A DNA stretch of 64,000 nucleotides, taken from NCBI RefSeq assembly GCF_963675165.1, contig NC_087377.1:10030632-10094631 (forward strand), in the 5' to 3' direction. This document shows, piece by piece, positions 34,612 to 54,125 of this stretch. A program made the position numbers and the translations under genes. Each line of letters starts with the position of its first letter. Position 1 is the stretch's first letter. This DNA comes from Halichondria panicea. Its lineage: Eukaryota; Porifera; Demospongiae; Suberitida; Halichondriidae. The notes under the pieces were generated by a model that was given only the letters and a program-made list of their open reading frames with translations, was not told where the DNA came from and searched no databases.

Positions 34612-36614
34612 CACGCACACACACACACACACACACAGTGACCACAGACGTACAATCAGCCAACATCACGTTCTTCGAGTCCTACGTCTTCCTGAGCTGT
34701 TTGTTTGCCGTGGGGTCGACCGCTCGAGGCTGTGTGTTTGTGTTCACTGTGTCTCCCAACATCACAGAAGAGTTCACCGTGGCCAGGACGGACAGATCAC
34801 TGTGTAATGAGATACTCAACATGGAGAATGTGTACACCGATATCGAGGTTTTGGACTGGGAATCGGACGGGAGTTATGGGAATGTGTCTGTGATACCGGC
34901 CAGAATGAGAGTGGAGACTGGTGAAGAGTACATGGAGGCAACTAACTGCGCATTGCCAAGTGAGTGGTAGTATTATATTTATTGTGTGACCGATTTTAAA
35001 GTATAATTCCCTAGACAGCAGTAATTTTAAAATTAATGTGTACTCAGTAGGTACATTGTACATGTAGGCTATATACATAACAGTTGTAACTTTTGTTTCC
35101 AAGTTCCCATGCATATGTTTTACCTCTTTGCTCTGTATACTTTACAGCTCCAGTGACTGTCACGGAAAATGTTGGACTATCAGCTGGTGAGTGATCTATG
35201 TACCATGTACTAAGCACATACCTCTGCTCTTGGTGTCATACAGTGTACATGCCTCTAGGGGATGACTGCCTAACTGAGTGTGGTGCATCCCTTCTCTCCT
35301 CTCTCCAGGTGCTATTGCGGGTATCGTACTGGCTGTACTCTTTCTGCTAGTGGTTGCTGTTGTTGTCGTGATTGTCATAGGGATATGTGCTATGCGACAA
35401 ACAAAGAAGGCCGGCGAGGCCGAGGTGTGTGTGGACTGTGCTCCCGAGAGCGGCTCCCTGTTGCCTGGCAGGGACTCACCAGATGCTGCTCCTATACCAC
35501 TCGATGATTCTCAGGTAACTACAAGTGTGTGCTCAGCCTTGTGTTTAGTGAGAGATGGCATAATGCTACACCTACTGTACATGCATCTATTAAGCAGACG
35601 TACAGTACGTGGATTTGGTGGGGGAAGGGTCTCAGATACTTTTTCTTATGGTCATCACAATGCATACATGTATGTATATTTACGTAAGCTGTTTACTCAG
35701 TCGTATGTTTAGTTAATTGTTATACATGTATGCGATACAGTGTTAAAATTGGTAGTACACGTATCTCTAGGACATGTAACTATAGAACAATGGTTTGGGA
35801 GCCATGTATATACGTATTGCTTTCCTTGGTGATTAAGACTAAGTGCATTGTGTTAATAATTAATAGTGTCAGCTCCAAGGGAGAGACGTGTACATACATT
35901 GTAGGTGTCTGTCAAGTCCCATATATATTTATAATGATAATGTTACTTGTTTCCCTGTACAGGCTGGTGGACCTCCTCCTCCGAGAAGTTTGGTGAGTCA
36001 AATACTGTATACTCTTACTCAAGCACAGTACAATGCTTATTGAGCACTCCTTAGGCAGACCAACAGTGGCTGCATGTAGTATTAAAAGAGGTGACCTAAA
36101 TGTACAAGATGGAGACTTAACGGTCTATTAGAGGGTGATCACTACCTGTTTTAGACAGGTTTTACTGTGAACTGTCTTTGTCTTGTGTTTTTCACTGTAC
36201 TTTGATTCCACTGTTCTCATGCCATGTTCCCTGTGCAGGAGAAGCTGACGTTCCAATTGAAGCCCGGTCGTAAGAATGGAGAGCTGGTGCTCAACAAGAC
36301 AATGTTGGACCGGCTCAGCGAAATGATGGTCAGTGTGTGTACACGTGCACAATCATTTCTTTGTGCTTATACCCAGTACCATTATTGTACACACCACATA
36401 TCACACACACATACCTTACACACACACACACCTTACACACACACACCACATATCACACACACATCACATGCCACACACACGTCACAGACACGCACACACC
36501 ACATGTCACACACACATCACATGTCAGCGATGTCACACACATATATATCACATGCCACACACACAGGGAACCAATTCTGAGGTCAAGTACACATTCCTGG
36601 TGCCAGAGAAATAG
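31417..36614 (+). CDS. RC4: intact Ig-FN3-FN3-Cys4 receptor with C-terminal ITIM
   Basis: Eleven exons join in frame to 591 residues: 31417-31495, 31801-32148, 32626-32925, 33363-33454, 33969-34191, 34639-34959, 35148-35186, 35309-35514, 35963-35992, 36239-36328, 36567-36614. Signal core [16 protein letters not shown]; Ig to about 142; FN3 to 242; FN3-2 to 347; Cys4 domain ([12 protein letters not shown]) to 454; [22 protein letters not shown] followed by [10 protein letters not shown]. The tail contains [10 protein letters not shown], then the module [20 protein letters not shown], and ends in [10 protein letters not shown], a strict ITIM match at about residues 582-587. The ectodomain is nearly identical to RC2, but the TM and tail are unrelated in detail, so RC4 probably keeps the ancestral tail. 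A plasma-membrane inhibitory receptor is inferred from the ITIM alone. Confidence 0.85.
33594..33663. ncRNA. 70-nt intronic hairpin (RC4 copy)
   Basis: Copy of 18978-19047. Both arms and the loop are unchanged, which is expected for a young duplicate and is therefore weak evidence of function. Confidence 0.35.
33825..33968 (+). repeat. (CA)n/CCCACA tract abutting the RC4 exon 5 acceptor
   Basis: Same site as in RC2 but a different arrangement of the CCCATACA and CCCACA blocks, again ending in CAG|CGAGCGCTG. Confidence 0.85.
34512..34638 (+). repeat. (CA)n tract abutting the RC4 exon 6 acceptor
   Basis: About 125 bp of CA with CATACACGCACG interruptions, three times the length in RC2, ending in CAG|TGACCACAG. 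Confidence 0.85.
36395..36566 (+). repeat. CACA/ATCACA tract abutting the RC4 last exon
   Basis: Imperfect CACACA, CACATATCACA and CACATGCCACA units end in the acceptor of the 48-bp terminal exon that encodes the ITIM. Confidence 0.8.
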
Positions 36615-37169
36615 CCAGCCACAATTTCGGCTTTGACATTAGTAGGCAAAAATATATTCTTGTAACATTCTCAGTTCTGTCTAACGTGCGTACCTTTATA
36701 CTCCTTGTTTATAATTACATGTATGCCAGGCATTTTTAGCTCACCCAAATCTTAGACCATTATGTGAAATTTAGTTTCTATTCTGCTCTGTGATTGTTCG
36801 TCAACTACATGTACTATAATTATAGATTATACAAATAGCTATAATTATATCCTTGACTCATTTTTCTTCAAATTAATGTTTGTTATAATTATCTGCCACG
36901 TTCAATAATTATTGTGAATATAAAAATGACGTGATTGTGCTAGCTTGCATTGTGTGCAACAGAATAGCAGAGCACAGGATAATATATAATAATAAGCGTA
37001 TACAACAGAACATAGAGGGTAGATGCATGAATCAATATTTACTCCTATATAACAAAATTATTGTTGAGATTCAGAATGCAGTCAATATAAAGTATAATAA
37101 TACTTGCGCTTGCATAATTATATTATGCATTCAAAATAATAGTTCAGTACGTCTCTCCCGATAGACCTC
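36615..37169. other. Convergent intergenic region between RC4 and RD1
   Basis: The 3' ends of RC4 (plus) and RD1 (minus) face each other across about 555 bp of very AT-rich DNA, with TATAATTATA runs and no gene. Confidence 0.5.
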
Positions 37170-45194
<8,025 letters not shown>

Positions 45195-45452
45195 TGTACA
45201 TACAGTGGAGCGTAAGATACAGTCGGTCGATCAGGTCTGGTTCAGCATGGTCGATCGTGTTTCTCTCAGCATGCAATAAAAGTGCTCAGTAAGCACATAC
45301 ATATTAAAGGTCGTGACACAATCTTGCAAACTTTGGGGCGTACCTCAATCGGCGTGGATTCGAGGCTAACCTCAAGCTAGATGAAACCACAAATTTTGCA
45401 TAAAATTGCTCATTATAAGATCTCTGAGTACATCTATTGCTCTCAGTGAAAG
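45195..45452. promoter_or_regulatory. Divergent promoter region between RD1 and RE1
   Basis: Only 258 bp separate the two start codons. Several blocks recur between RD2 and RE2 at 59660-59902: GAGCGTAAGAT, ACAGTCGGTC, TCTGGTTCAGC, AATAAAAGTGCTCA, GGGCGTACCT and AATTGCTCATTATA. Conservation against a diverged background suggests shared control of both genes. Confidence 0.6.
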
Positions 45453-47248
45453 ATGTTGCTTTTAAATGCTATTATGATTTTGCTACTTTCTGGACATTAT
45501 TTTACTCAAGGTCTGTATTATTAGCTAGGCTACAGATCTTCTATCTGTACCAATTACATGTATAAATGCTATTGTCAATCTGATGTTTATACTGCAGATG
45601 ACACCAACATTACTCCTAACTATTGCTCAAGAATGGGGTTCACACTTTGGAGCAATTTGACACTAACTTGTAGTCGAAATTGCAGCCCACAAGCAGAAAG
45701 CGATCTTGATATATGGCATTTTCAACCAGGAGAAAATCTGCTCCTGATTCAACTAAATCTACATAATTGCAGCTTTAATTACAGCATAATTAGTGACAAC
45801 CAGCTGATAATAAACGATTTTGAAGACGATGCTGGAGTAACTTTAAGTTTAAGCAACAACAACACTGAAGATTCGTGTAATGCAGGTGAAGTGATTGAGA
45901 TTCACTCACCATAGAGAATGCAAGGAGAAGTATTGATGGGCTTGTGGTTACTTGTGGAGCTAATATAACTGAGAATGATGAAACCACTTACTGGAGGACT
46001 TCAAACTCAACCGTGTTATATCTAAGTAAGACAAAGCCTATTTTACAATCCAATTACTATGAAATATTTCTTTGCATGCAGAGAGTCAAATTACGACATA
46101 CGCAACCTCTAAAATAACAGTGTTTCCTGGTAGCAGTACCACAATCAGCTGTACCCGTCAACACTTTCCTGATAGAGAGGTCTATAATCGATGGAGACTT
46201 CAACGACCAAGTAAAGATTATGTCGACCTCATTGAACGTAGTGGTCAAGCAGACCAATTTTTTGAGGACACTGGCGTAACGTTGGAATTGAATACAAGTT
46301 CCAACACATGTAAGTATGATGAGTTTGTGAACTACACTCTTACTATTGGAAACATTAACCAAAACGTTGATGGAATGTTGATAAAATGTGGAGTTAGAAC
46401 AATTAGCGGAACTGCCAACCATGATGAATGGTATGCTGACCACTCAGTGGAACTAGTTTTACGTGAGTTAATAATTATAAAATCACTGTATGCACGTGCA
46501 TCAAAACACAGAGGCACCACTTTCAACAAATATGCCGCACAATTTGAGACGAGTGTTGCTAAATATTTCATTCTGTATGTAGATAACACAACTGAGCTTG
46601 AAGCTACCATAGTAGACACAATGGCACAGCTGGAGGAGTGTAACGTTGAGAACGTTGCCATTAGAGGTATATTTATATGCACTCACAATTTTATCAACAC
46701 TTATATCTGATAGCAGCGGTAATTTAGATATTATGCACCCCCATGCATGTATATATATAGAGAACATAACTGAGCTTCAAGAGAAGTGCAAAAACGAACA
46801 AGATACCTTTAAAGGTACACTCTATACATGTAGTACATTACGCATAAAAACTGTTTACCCTCTCTCCCCATGATAACAACACTAGTAGCCACATCGAAAA
46901 AGCTGGAGGATTGCAAAAATGAAAAAGGTGCCATTATAGAGATACACTATAGAGCAATTTTACCAGCACTTTTGCTGTCATCGTCATTTATATTATTATA
47001 TACGCATAATTATATAAACTCTCCCCCCTTCAGATAACACAACTAAGCTTGTAAATGCCACCACGGCACAGCTGGATAAGTGCAGCGCTGAAAAGGGCAT
47101 CATTGGAGGTACACTCGGAGCAATTTTACTAGCACTTTTTGCTGCCGTCATCGTAGTTTTAATAATTATAATTTTATATCAACAACAAAGAATTAATAGA
47201 GTACATTCACAACAACAACAAATTGAATGTGTTATCATACCTAATTAA
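45453..47248 (+). pseudogene. RE1: Ig receptor with a 1-bp frameshift and a stalk exon array
   Basis: Exons: 45453-45510 (signal LLLNAIMILLLSGHYFTQ), 45598-46025 (Ig1), 46082-46462 (Ig2, ISCTRQHFPD...IKCGV), 46583-46666 and 46761-46814 (stalk mini-exons), a possible one near 46887-46930, and 47034-47248 (stalk, TM GAILLALFAAVIVVLIIIIL, short Gln-rich tail). Ig1 lacks one base near 45899 relative to RE2 (GAGATTC against GAGTATTC), giving a stop just after. Exon 2 is phase 1-1, so skipping would rescue the frame. The Ig3 exon of RE2 is reduced here to about 45 bp near 46520-46563. Stalk units repeat the pattern NTTEL...AQLEEC. Short tail without a tyrosine motif. Confidence 0.55.
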
Positions 47249-47865
47249 CAGTATATAGCAACTGGAAATCATAACCCCTAAAATTGTTTCTTTCTGTCAC
47301 TATAATTAATAATAAGAATCTCAATATAAATATTATGTTAGTCTATTCTTCGACTATATTAATTCACTATAAAATTATGGTTAATGAGTTAGAAGGTATT
47401 GACGATCCATATATGCAGCTGATCGCCAGGAAGGACTGAGCAGTAACTGCATGTTGTCAGCACTCCTGGTGTTGTATATAATTGTGATATAATCATCCTA
47501 TAATTATGTTCTAAAACGTGACGGGTATAAATATACTGTGAAGCTTGTCTGGGGTGATACTATATATACGCAAGGATGGATAATATAATTATAGACTACA
47601 CAGATCCCTAAAAATGTACCAACTTCTGCATGCAGCCCTTGACAGTAAATTACATAATTATAGAACAACAGGAGTGCATGAATATTCATACTCCTGATAA
47701 CAATAATCATGACCATGCATTTGTCACTGATGACGTTTTGAGGGAGTGGCTCAGCTCAGAAGCCAGCAAAGAGACACATAAGCGCTGAGTTTTGTTTGAA
47801 GCATTTTGTGTAGCTAAAACACAGCAGCAAGATATAATAATTATCATAGACCCTGGATTTGACAG
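47249..47865. other. Spacer between RE1 and RF
   Basis: AT-rich, about 617 bp. A short leftward frame resembles nothing in the cluster. The RF promoter is expected here. Confidence 0.45.
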
Positions 47866-49389
47866 ATGCAAGCAATGAAACCATTCGGTATCACAACTTC
47901 AAAAATTGTTGTTGTTATTTTGATACTTGCTATCAAGAATTCAGGTATTCTATGTGTGTCAGTTTTTCTACCATAATTACATGTACTATATATATATCAG
48001 GCTTAATAAAATATACATATAGAGTCAGACTATAATAAGACTATATATAAAAATTATATTAACTATATAACTATATCTATAAATTTATAGTTGCAGTAAT
48101 TTCTTCGCAAAAATTTATTCCTACTGCTGATGATGATGCAAGATTTAAAAAAATTGTATCCTTGGGTGACAGTGTAGAGATTAAATGTTATCGCATTTAT
48201 GGTTTGAGAGTAAACTCAACAATACTGATGGTACACGATCGGTGGCACTTACGATCAGCCAATGGCACGGACACTTTTATTAACCAAGGTGATCCCACAT
48301 TTTCTGTGCCATTTGAGGAGAAGTACGATGTAACTCTAACATTTAATCGAAGTGACTACCAAGATGGTTGCAGTGGAACGTTCATTGAATACTCTCTCAG
48401 AATAAGCAACATCAATGACAAGGTTCACGGACTAGAAGTTAGATGCGGAGCACGATTGATTAGTGACTCTCTAGAGGACAGGTGGGAGGCCTCTCATGTG
48501 ACGGAGGTTCTTATCGGTAAGTATAAAGATGCATGCATGTAATCATGCATGCAGATGGAATGAAAGCACCGAAGGTGCTGATGCCTCGGTGGAGATGCCA
48601 AAGCTACATAACATAAAGCTACTATAATAGCTTAATTTTATACACATGCATGATGAACATTTTTTAATTTGCTTGCTGCGTGCAAACTCAAAGAGTGGGT
48701 AATGATCGACCATGATTGTTGTTAAAAACGATCGATGCCAAAGTTCAAGTCTAAAATTATGGCTGCCATCAGCAGAGCCTTGCAGCTAGCTCTCTTCTCA
48801 CTCTTTCAGCTACCAATAGCTAGCGTTCTAGTGCAGAGCTAACTACTAAGTAGAGTAGCAACACTCAGTAAACAAGTTTGGCTACATGCTCTTCTTCCGA
48901 AAAGGCTGCAATGGCATTCCAAGTAAGCAAAACTAGGCATAACTCGAGAACGAAGCATCATTTTGCAAATTCAAGAAAACATGACTATGAAGTCTATAGA
49001 AACTCTTACTTGCACTTTATTGATCCTTGAGCAACTGTAGCAGTCTACACACACACACACAACACACAAACACAACCGTATACCTCGCTTGCGTACGCAT
49101 GCACAGAGGCATAATATTTATATAGTGGATGATGTATGCATGCATGGATTGGTCAGTAAAGTTTCGAGAGGAAGTTAATTAATTTGATTATGCAGATAAC
49201 ATGACTGATGTCAGTATACTGAATAAAACATTGTCAAGCATATCAGAGCAGCTGGATGTGTGTGTACATCAAAACTCTGTTGATGAAAGTATAATCCTTA
49301 AAATTCTTATTTCAGTCATTGTTATTCTTATTGCAGTCATTGTTATCCTCATTTTTTCTATTATCGTTATATGTAATGTACCCACATAA
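47866..49389 (+). CDS. RF: single-Ig, nearly tail-less membrane protein
   Basis: Three exons join to 232 residues: 47866-47944 (signal, core IVVVILILAI), 48091-48516 (one Ig-like domain, VEIKCYR ... LEVRCGA with WHL between), 49196-49389 (stalk and TM). The stalk begins DNMTDVSILNKTLSSISEQL and has one cysteine (DVCVH), like the RE stalk units, so RF is a shortened relative of RE. The TM is very long (KILISVIVILIAVIVILIFS) with a lysine near its outer end, and only about five residues follow (CNVPT). No signalling motif can fit in the tail, so partner-dependent signalling or GPI-like/decoy use is possible. The inner ATG at 47875 is an alternative start. The 680-bp second intron contains nothing I recognise. 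Confidence 0.72.
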
Positions 49390-49785
49390 CTGAGTGAATT
49401 TTTTAAGCACTGTAATAATTATTTAAAGCACTATAACAAAGTAGAATTTAATTAAAGCTTCGTTGTCAAGTAAAAGCGAGCAAAAGCTAAGAAGCTTGAG
49501 CCTCTAGATGTACACGCGGCTTAATTTGACGTGAGGCTGTATACTAGTGTATAGACTACACTAAACCCCGAATTAACGCCGAGGGTTTGCACTTCAGTGC
49601 TCTATAGTATAATTATAGTACTACTTCAGGTCTGCATGAATAATGAAATGTTGGTACTCTGAGTCATCATTAATTTTGGAATTAACACAACAATAGTTAT
49701 ACGAATTCAACGAACTAGAATCATGTCACTCACTGATGTATATATAACAACTCTGTTACTAGTATAGAAACAGATCTTAGAAACT
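49390..49785. other. Spacer between RF and the methyltransferase fragment
   Basis: About 400 bp, AT-rich, convergent 3' ends; no gene seen. Parts match the 3' flank of RE2 (about 61740-61830). Confidence 0.45.
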
Positions 49786-50420
49786 CTATACACAGCTTGG
49801 CAACTTTAGGAGAATTATGTTAGCTTTGTAAACACAAAGTGATCCTAAATCATAGCGGCTAGCTTTTTCACTTGAAAATCCCTCAGAAAATTGTTGAGCC
49901 AGATCAATTGAAGTGGTCTCATGTTCCACTTTGTACTTGATGCCTAGTTTCTCCAGTGTAGCTGTTACTGTCTCCGCTGTGTACAGCTCGTATGTACGTT
50001 GGTGCGAGTAAAATCTTGTAATCAGCTCGTAAAGCGACTGTCGACTGGAGCTAATAATAACCAGCTCCCCTGTGCCAGGCTTCATGCAGTAGCTGCGTGG
50101 CACCTGTGAGCATTGGATCAAGTACTGAGGCATGGTAGGTACAGTTGGCCATTAGAATAAAATCGAAAGGTTGCAGGCCATCATTTGTAAGTTTTTCGTA
50201 GTTCTAGGTTTCCTAGTTCTGACGCTTCCTCAGTAACCTCGCATGCTTGCTCGTCAGCAGTGATACTATACTTGTTAGGAGGGCCTTCGACAAGTTCTGA
50301 AGTATGACTGAATCCAGGGAAGCATCTTCACAACCAATGTTACAAATTTGATACTCAGTCTCTTCTTACCCTTGTTTTTGAGCAAGCCCCTTCATTTTTT
50401 CAATGAAAGGTAGGCATTCC
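49786..50420 (-). pseudogene. Methyltransferase fragment, histamine N-methyltransferase-like (copy 1)
   Basis: Read leftward, the 3' part encodes KPGTGELVIISSSRQSLYEL, TRFYSHQRTYELYTAETVTA and LEKLGIKYKVEHETT, and upstream pieces in other frames read ICNIGCEDASLDSVILQ. This order (glycine-containing motif I with an acidic residue, D-F-I before a hydrophobic stretch, LLKPG turn, then a YTAE..L..LGIKY region) matches class I SAM methyltransferases and most resembles histamine N-methyltransferase, from memory of the family. Compared with copy 2 it has a 4-bp gain near 50086-50090 and further shifts at the end. There is no start, and a RD2 tail exon follows immediately upstream. Dead fragment. 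Confidence 0.55.
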
Positions 50421-52895
50421 TTGATCCGACTTTCTCACTTTCTTCATGAATATCCTCCAACGAACCCTCGCTGATAGCTTCGAGCAGATCGTCACTATAA
50501 AGTATAGTTTAGAATACGTCCTTAGTAGAGGGGCTGTGTCTTCTTTACTAGCTGACGGGTCATGACTGTTAATCGTGAATGTATCGATTTGTGTGATTTT
50601 TAGACCTCGTATTTCTTCCAGAAGCTGTTTTTTTGTCGACTTTTAGCTTCAAAAAGAGCCTTTCTGGAACCTTAGCTGAATGGCACTTCTAGAGACCTGT
50701 ATAAAGATTTAGCACAATAAAAACTGTCTGCACTACATTATGGTAAAGTATCATCAAACCAATACCTGAAAATTGAATTAAATTGGCAAAGTGTCATCGT
50801 ATTTATAAGCATAAATAGGTAACAAACCGTTCTTCCTGACAGTAGAGGCTGCTAGCTGTCTGAACCAGGGGACCCTTCCGTTAAGCTTCGTTTGACTGCT
50901 GGTCTTCGAGGTCACTAAGGGAACTAAGGGAACGTAGTTGGACGGGTGCGGAGGGCCACCAGCAGTAGCGTCAGCAGGAGGTGTGGTGGGGGTTGAGTGG
51001 ATGTGGGAGGACTACTACTGAGGTCACGCTCAGCACTGACTGATGGGGAGATGGTAGGTATCTGTGAGTACAGAGACAATGACTGTGATGATTATAGCTT
51101 AGTATACTTATTTATGCAATGATCGAGTCGATCTGTGGAATAGTATGACGCCATGAAAAGACCGCTATCCGTTTACAGTATCTACGAGTACACAATTAAT
51201 TTATTTGTAAAGTATTAATGCAGTAATTTAAAAGTGCACACACAAAATGATTATTATAATTATACCTTCACCGTTTTGTTTGTGAGATCCATCGTGTTGA
51301 TATCCACTGTGCATGTGTACGTGATGCCGTCAGTCTCAGCCGTAAGACTTAACTTGCCTTTCTGTATGGAGGAGCATGCAGTTCATAAGAAGTACTGAAA
51401 CAATGTACATGACACGTATACATAATAACGTAAGCATCACATGATACACACAAACTCCAAAATGTAGACACTCTTGAGACCCTCTTATGGAAAGATAATT
51501 ATGTTTCTATAATAATTATGCATTCCAGTGTATTGCTAACAACAGGTGTCAGGGGGAACACTGTCATGCACCTTTAATTTGAACTTAAACTCCTGTTAAG
51601 TTTTGCAACATTAATCATATACTCACCAGTTATTCTGTGCTTTTGCGATGCATCTTACAATAAATCAGCAAAATCACTGTTACCAACACAGCAGCAACTA
51701 CAGTAGTAAAATGACCACAATAGGGATCACTATAGCAACCATATTGGTCCGAGTTGTCATCACAACAGTATCTATAGGGTGAAAATACAGAGTGTGTTTA
51801 AGTGCACGCAAGGGCTGAGGAGTGGTCAGTACGTACAATGACCTGATTCGATCATAACATAATTATACACAATGGTTTTTGCCTATTGCATACATAATCC
51901 AACATACATGACTTGTGTGTATAATTAACTCTGTTATAGTAAGTGTCTGTTATAGTAAGTGTCTGTGACAAGCAGGTCTAAAGAATACCCGGTTCAACAC
52001 AATCATCTACACAACAATCCATTTAAACACACAACTCCTAGCTAAAAGATATGATTTCGGAGAGGATATTTATAAATCAATAGTTAATGTTCCAGTGGAT
52101 GTGTTGTACACTCCCTACACTGTGTACACAGCCTCATGCAGACCATCAACAACAAGACACTATATACTTAGGTGCTAGCGGTCATTAATGTATTGCTGGA
52201 CTTCACCTACTAACACAGTGAAGAGGGATACTTACTTCTAAGAGGTTGTTTTATTTACTTCTGAAAGGTTGTTTTACATTGTTGAAATTCTCTTGTGACA
52301 ACACAAAAGGTGATTGAGTAAGCACGGGATAGTTATTACCAACCACAAAGATCGAGGGTCGAAGACTAGAACATAATTATTTTACTACAGCAATGAATCA
52401 CTCACCTACAAGTACAGGTATTTCACAACCAGTAGCCATGGTGAAGTTGGTCATACCCACAATCTTCGTGACCTAGCTATCCTGAAGCTGCCCACAGAGT
52501 CACTGTTCTCGATATCAAACACGCTGATGCCCATCGTATCTGTATGCAGAACGTTGAGAGTTACATTGTGACACTGTGATTCCGCCTCCTTCTCCTCGCA
52601 TCACAAAGAATTCTTGTTGACCAGTCTTATTCGTGTTCGGTGAGAATCGGAACAGGCATCCCAGAGACTGAGTGACGTCGGCGAGTCTGCAACTGAGCTG
52701 GATGTACGTCTGGTGAAAGATGACCTCAGCCAATTGGACATCCGTGGTTTCTATGGTTATGAAAGAGATAAAATGTGGTTTTTCATAGTCATTGTAATCT
52801 TTCATTGTGGTGGTTACCAAAAAGGTCACCTCTTTATATGTCAATATGAATTTGACAACAAGCACTTTTTGGGTGGTCTTTCAATAACCAACTAC

Positions 52896-53439
52896 CAGAG
52901 GAGGTACGACACACACGGTCACATGACCAGCCAAACAGATTATGAATCTCATTAACTTGTGCATGAATATCATTCAAGACTGTGTACTTTGACAGTGGAT
53001 TTGGTTTGAAGTGTATCTTTCAAGAAATACACTTGACGCCGGTTTCTAAGATCAGGCTGGTTGATTGTTAGGCTTATACTGATGTGAAATAGCTTTTCAA
53101 CCAGTTTCAACCACCACTTAGATTTTGAGATATTATTGTTTTTAGTGTAATTCTGTTTTAGAGTATTTAATAAGTATTCTGTGCCTGCATTCAGGATAGG
53201 ATCACTACCAACATCTGAGCCTTGGTTCTAACAACAAATCTAATCTCTACTCTAGCTACTAGCCAGAAACAAATTCACCGAGTTTTATGCTCTAAACTTG
53301 TCTCTTTATGGCGCTTACTTGACACCAGCTAAATGTTGTCATTGGAATGCATTTTTTAACGACTTCTGTGTTTTTCTTGCCTTCAATCAAGAAATAGCAG
53401 CCACGTGAGCTTAACCGATCGAGTGTCGTACCTCCTCTG
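52896..53439. mobile_element. 544-bp TIR element in an RD2 intron
   Basis: The ends CAGAGGAGGTACGACAC and its reverse complement are exact over 17 bp. The interior has no coding frame. The matching RD1 intron lacks this segment, so it inserted after the duplication. Confidence 0.65.
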
Positions 53440-54125
53440 ACCGACTACTTAAAAATATTCAATTAGCCTACTTCTATTGACATTGCACATTTTATAGCCA
53501 AGTGTTTTTGCAGCTTTATTCTACGGTAGCCCAGAAAGTACCCGAGAGTTGACCTTCGCTAGTGGACAGTACGCACGATTAACCTTCGCTAGTAGAGAGT
53601 TCACCTTCGCTAGTGGGCTAGACTCCCTGGGCTACAGCATTAATCGACCATAAGGTAAGTTTTCTCAATCTGTATAATACCCATGACGAGCCAATGACCT
53701 GTGACAATGCACACTCACACTATACCTGACATACCCCCCACATGACACATGCACTCACACAATACCTGACATACCCCCCACATGAGTGGTGGTCTCCCTA
53801 GTAAAGTTGTTAGGTGTTTACAGTACCCAACCCACAACAATTGACGTTGCTGAGAATATGAATACTGTATATTATTATGAATAGATAGATTGGAATGCTG
53901 AACCGGGGGAAATGACCTGGGACTATTATACTTGCATGGTGAATAGTCTTAGCACCTCTTAGATCGAGCTCCACACCGTATGACTATACAATTCTTGTAC
54001 GCTCTTGTAACTCTGGTTACGATGGGCTGCTCTTGATACATATTACACTGTCAGTGGTTATCAGTAACTCTTTTAAGTCAAAAAGTAACGTTTGTATACA
54101 TAGTTCATTAATAATGTGTATACCG

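Noticed and set aside
49786-50133. Reading SLYELI / SLYDLI in the methyltransferase copies as receptor-tail ITIMs
   Set aside because: The surrounding sequence fits a soluble SAM methyltransferase fold and is not joined to a TM exon in frame, so the consensus match is coincidental.
52713-52955. 80-codon plus-strand frame
   Set aside because: Antisense of the RD2 Cys4 exon running into a TIR element.
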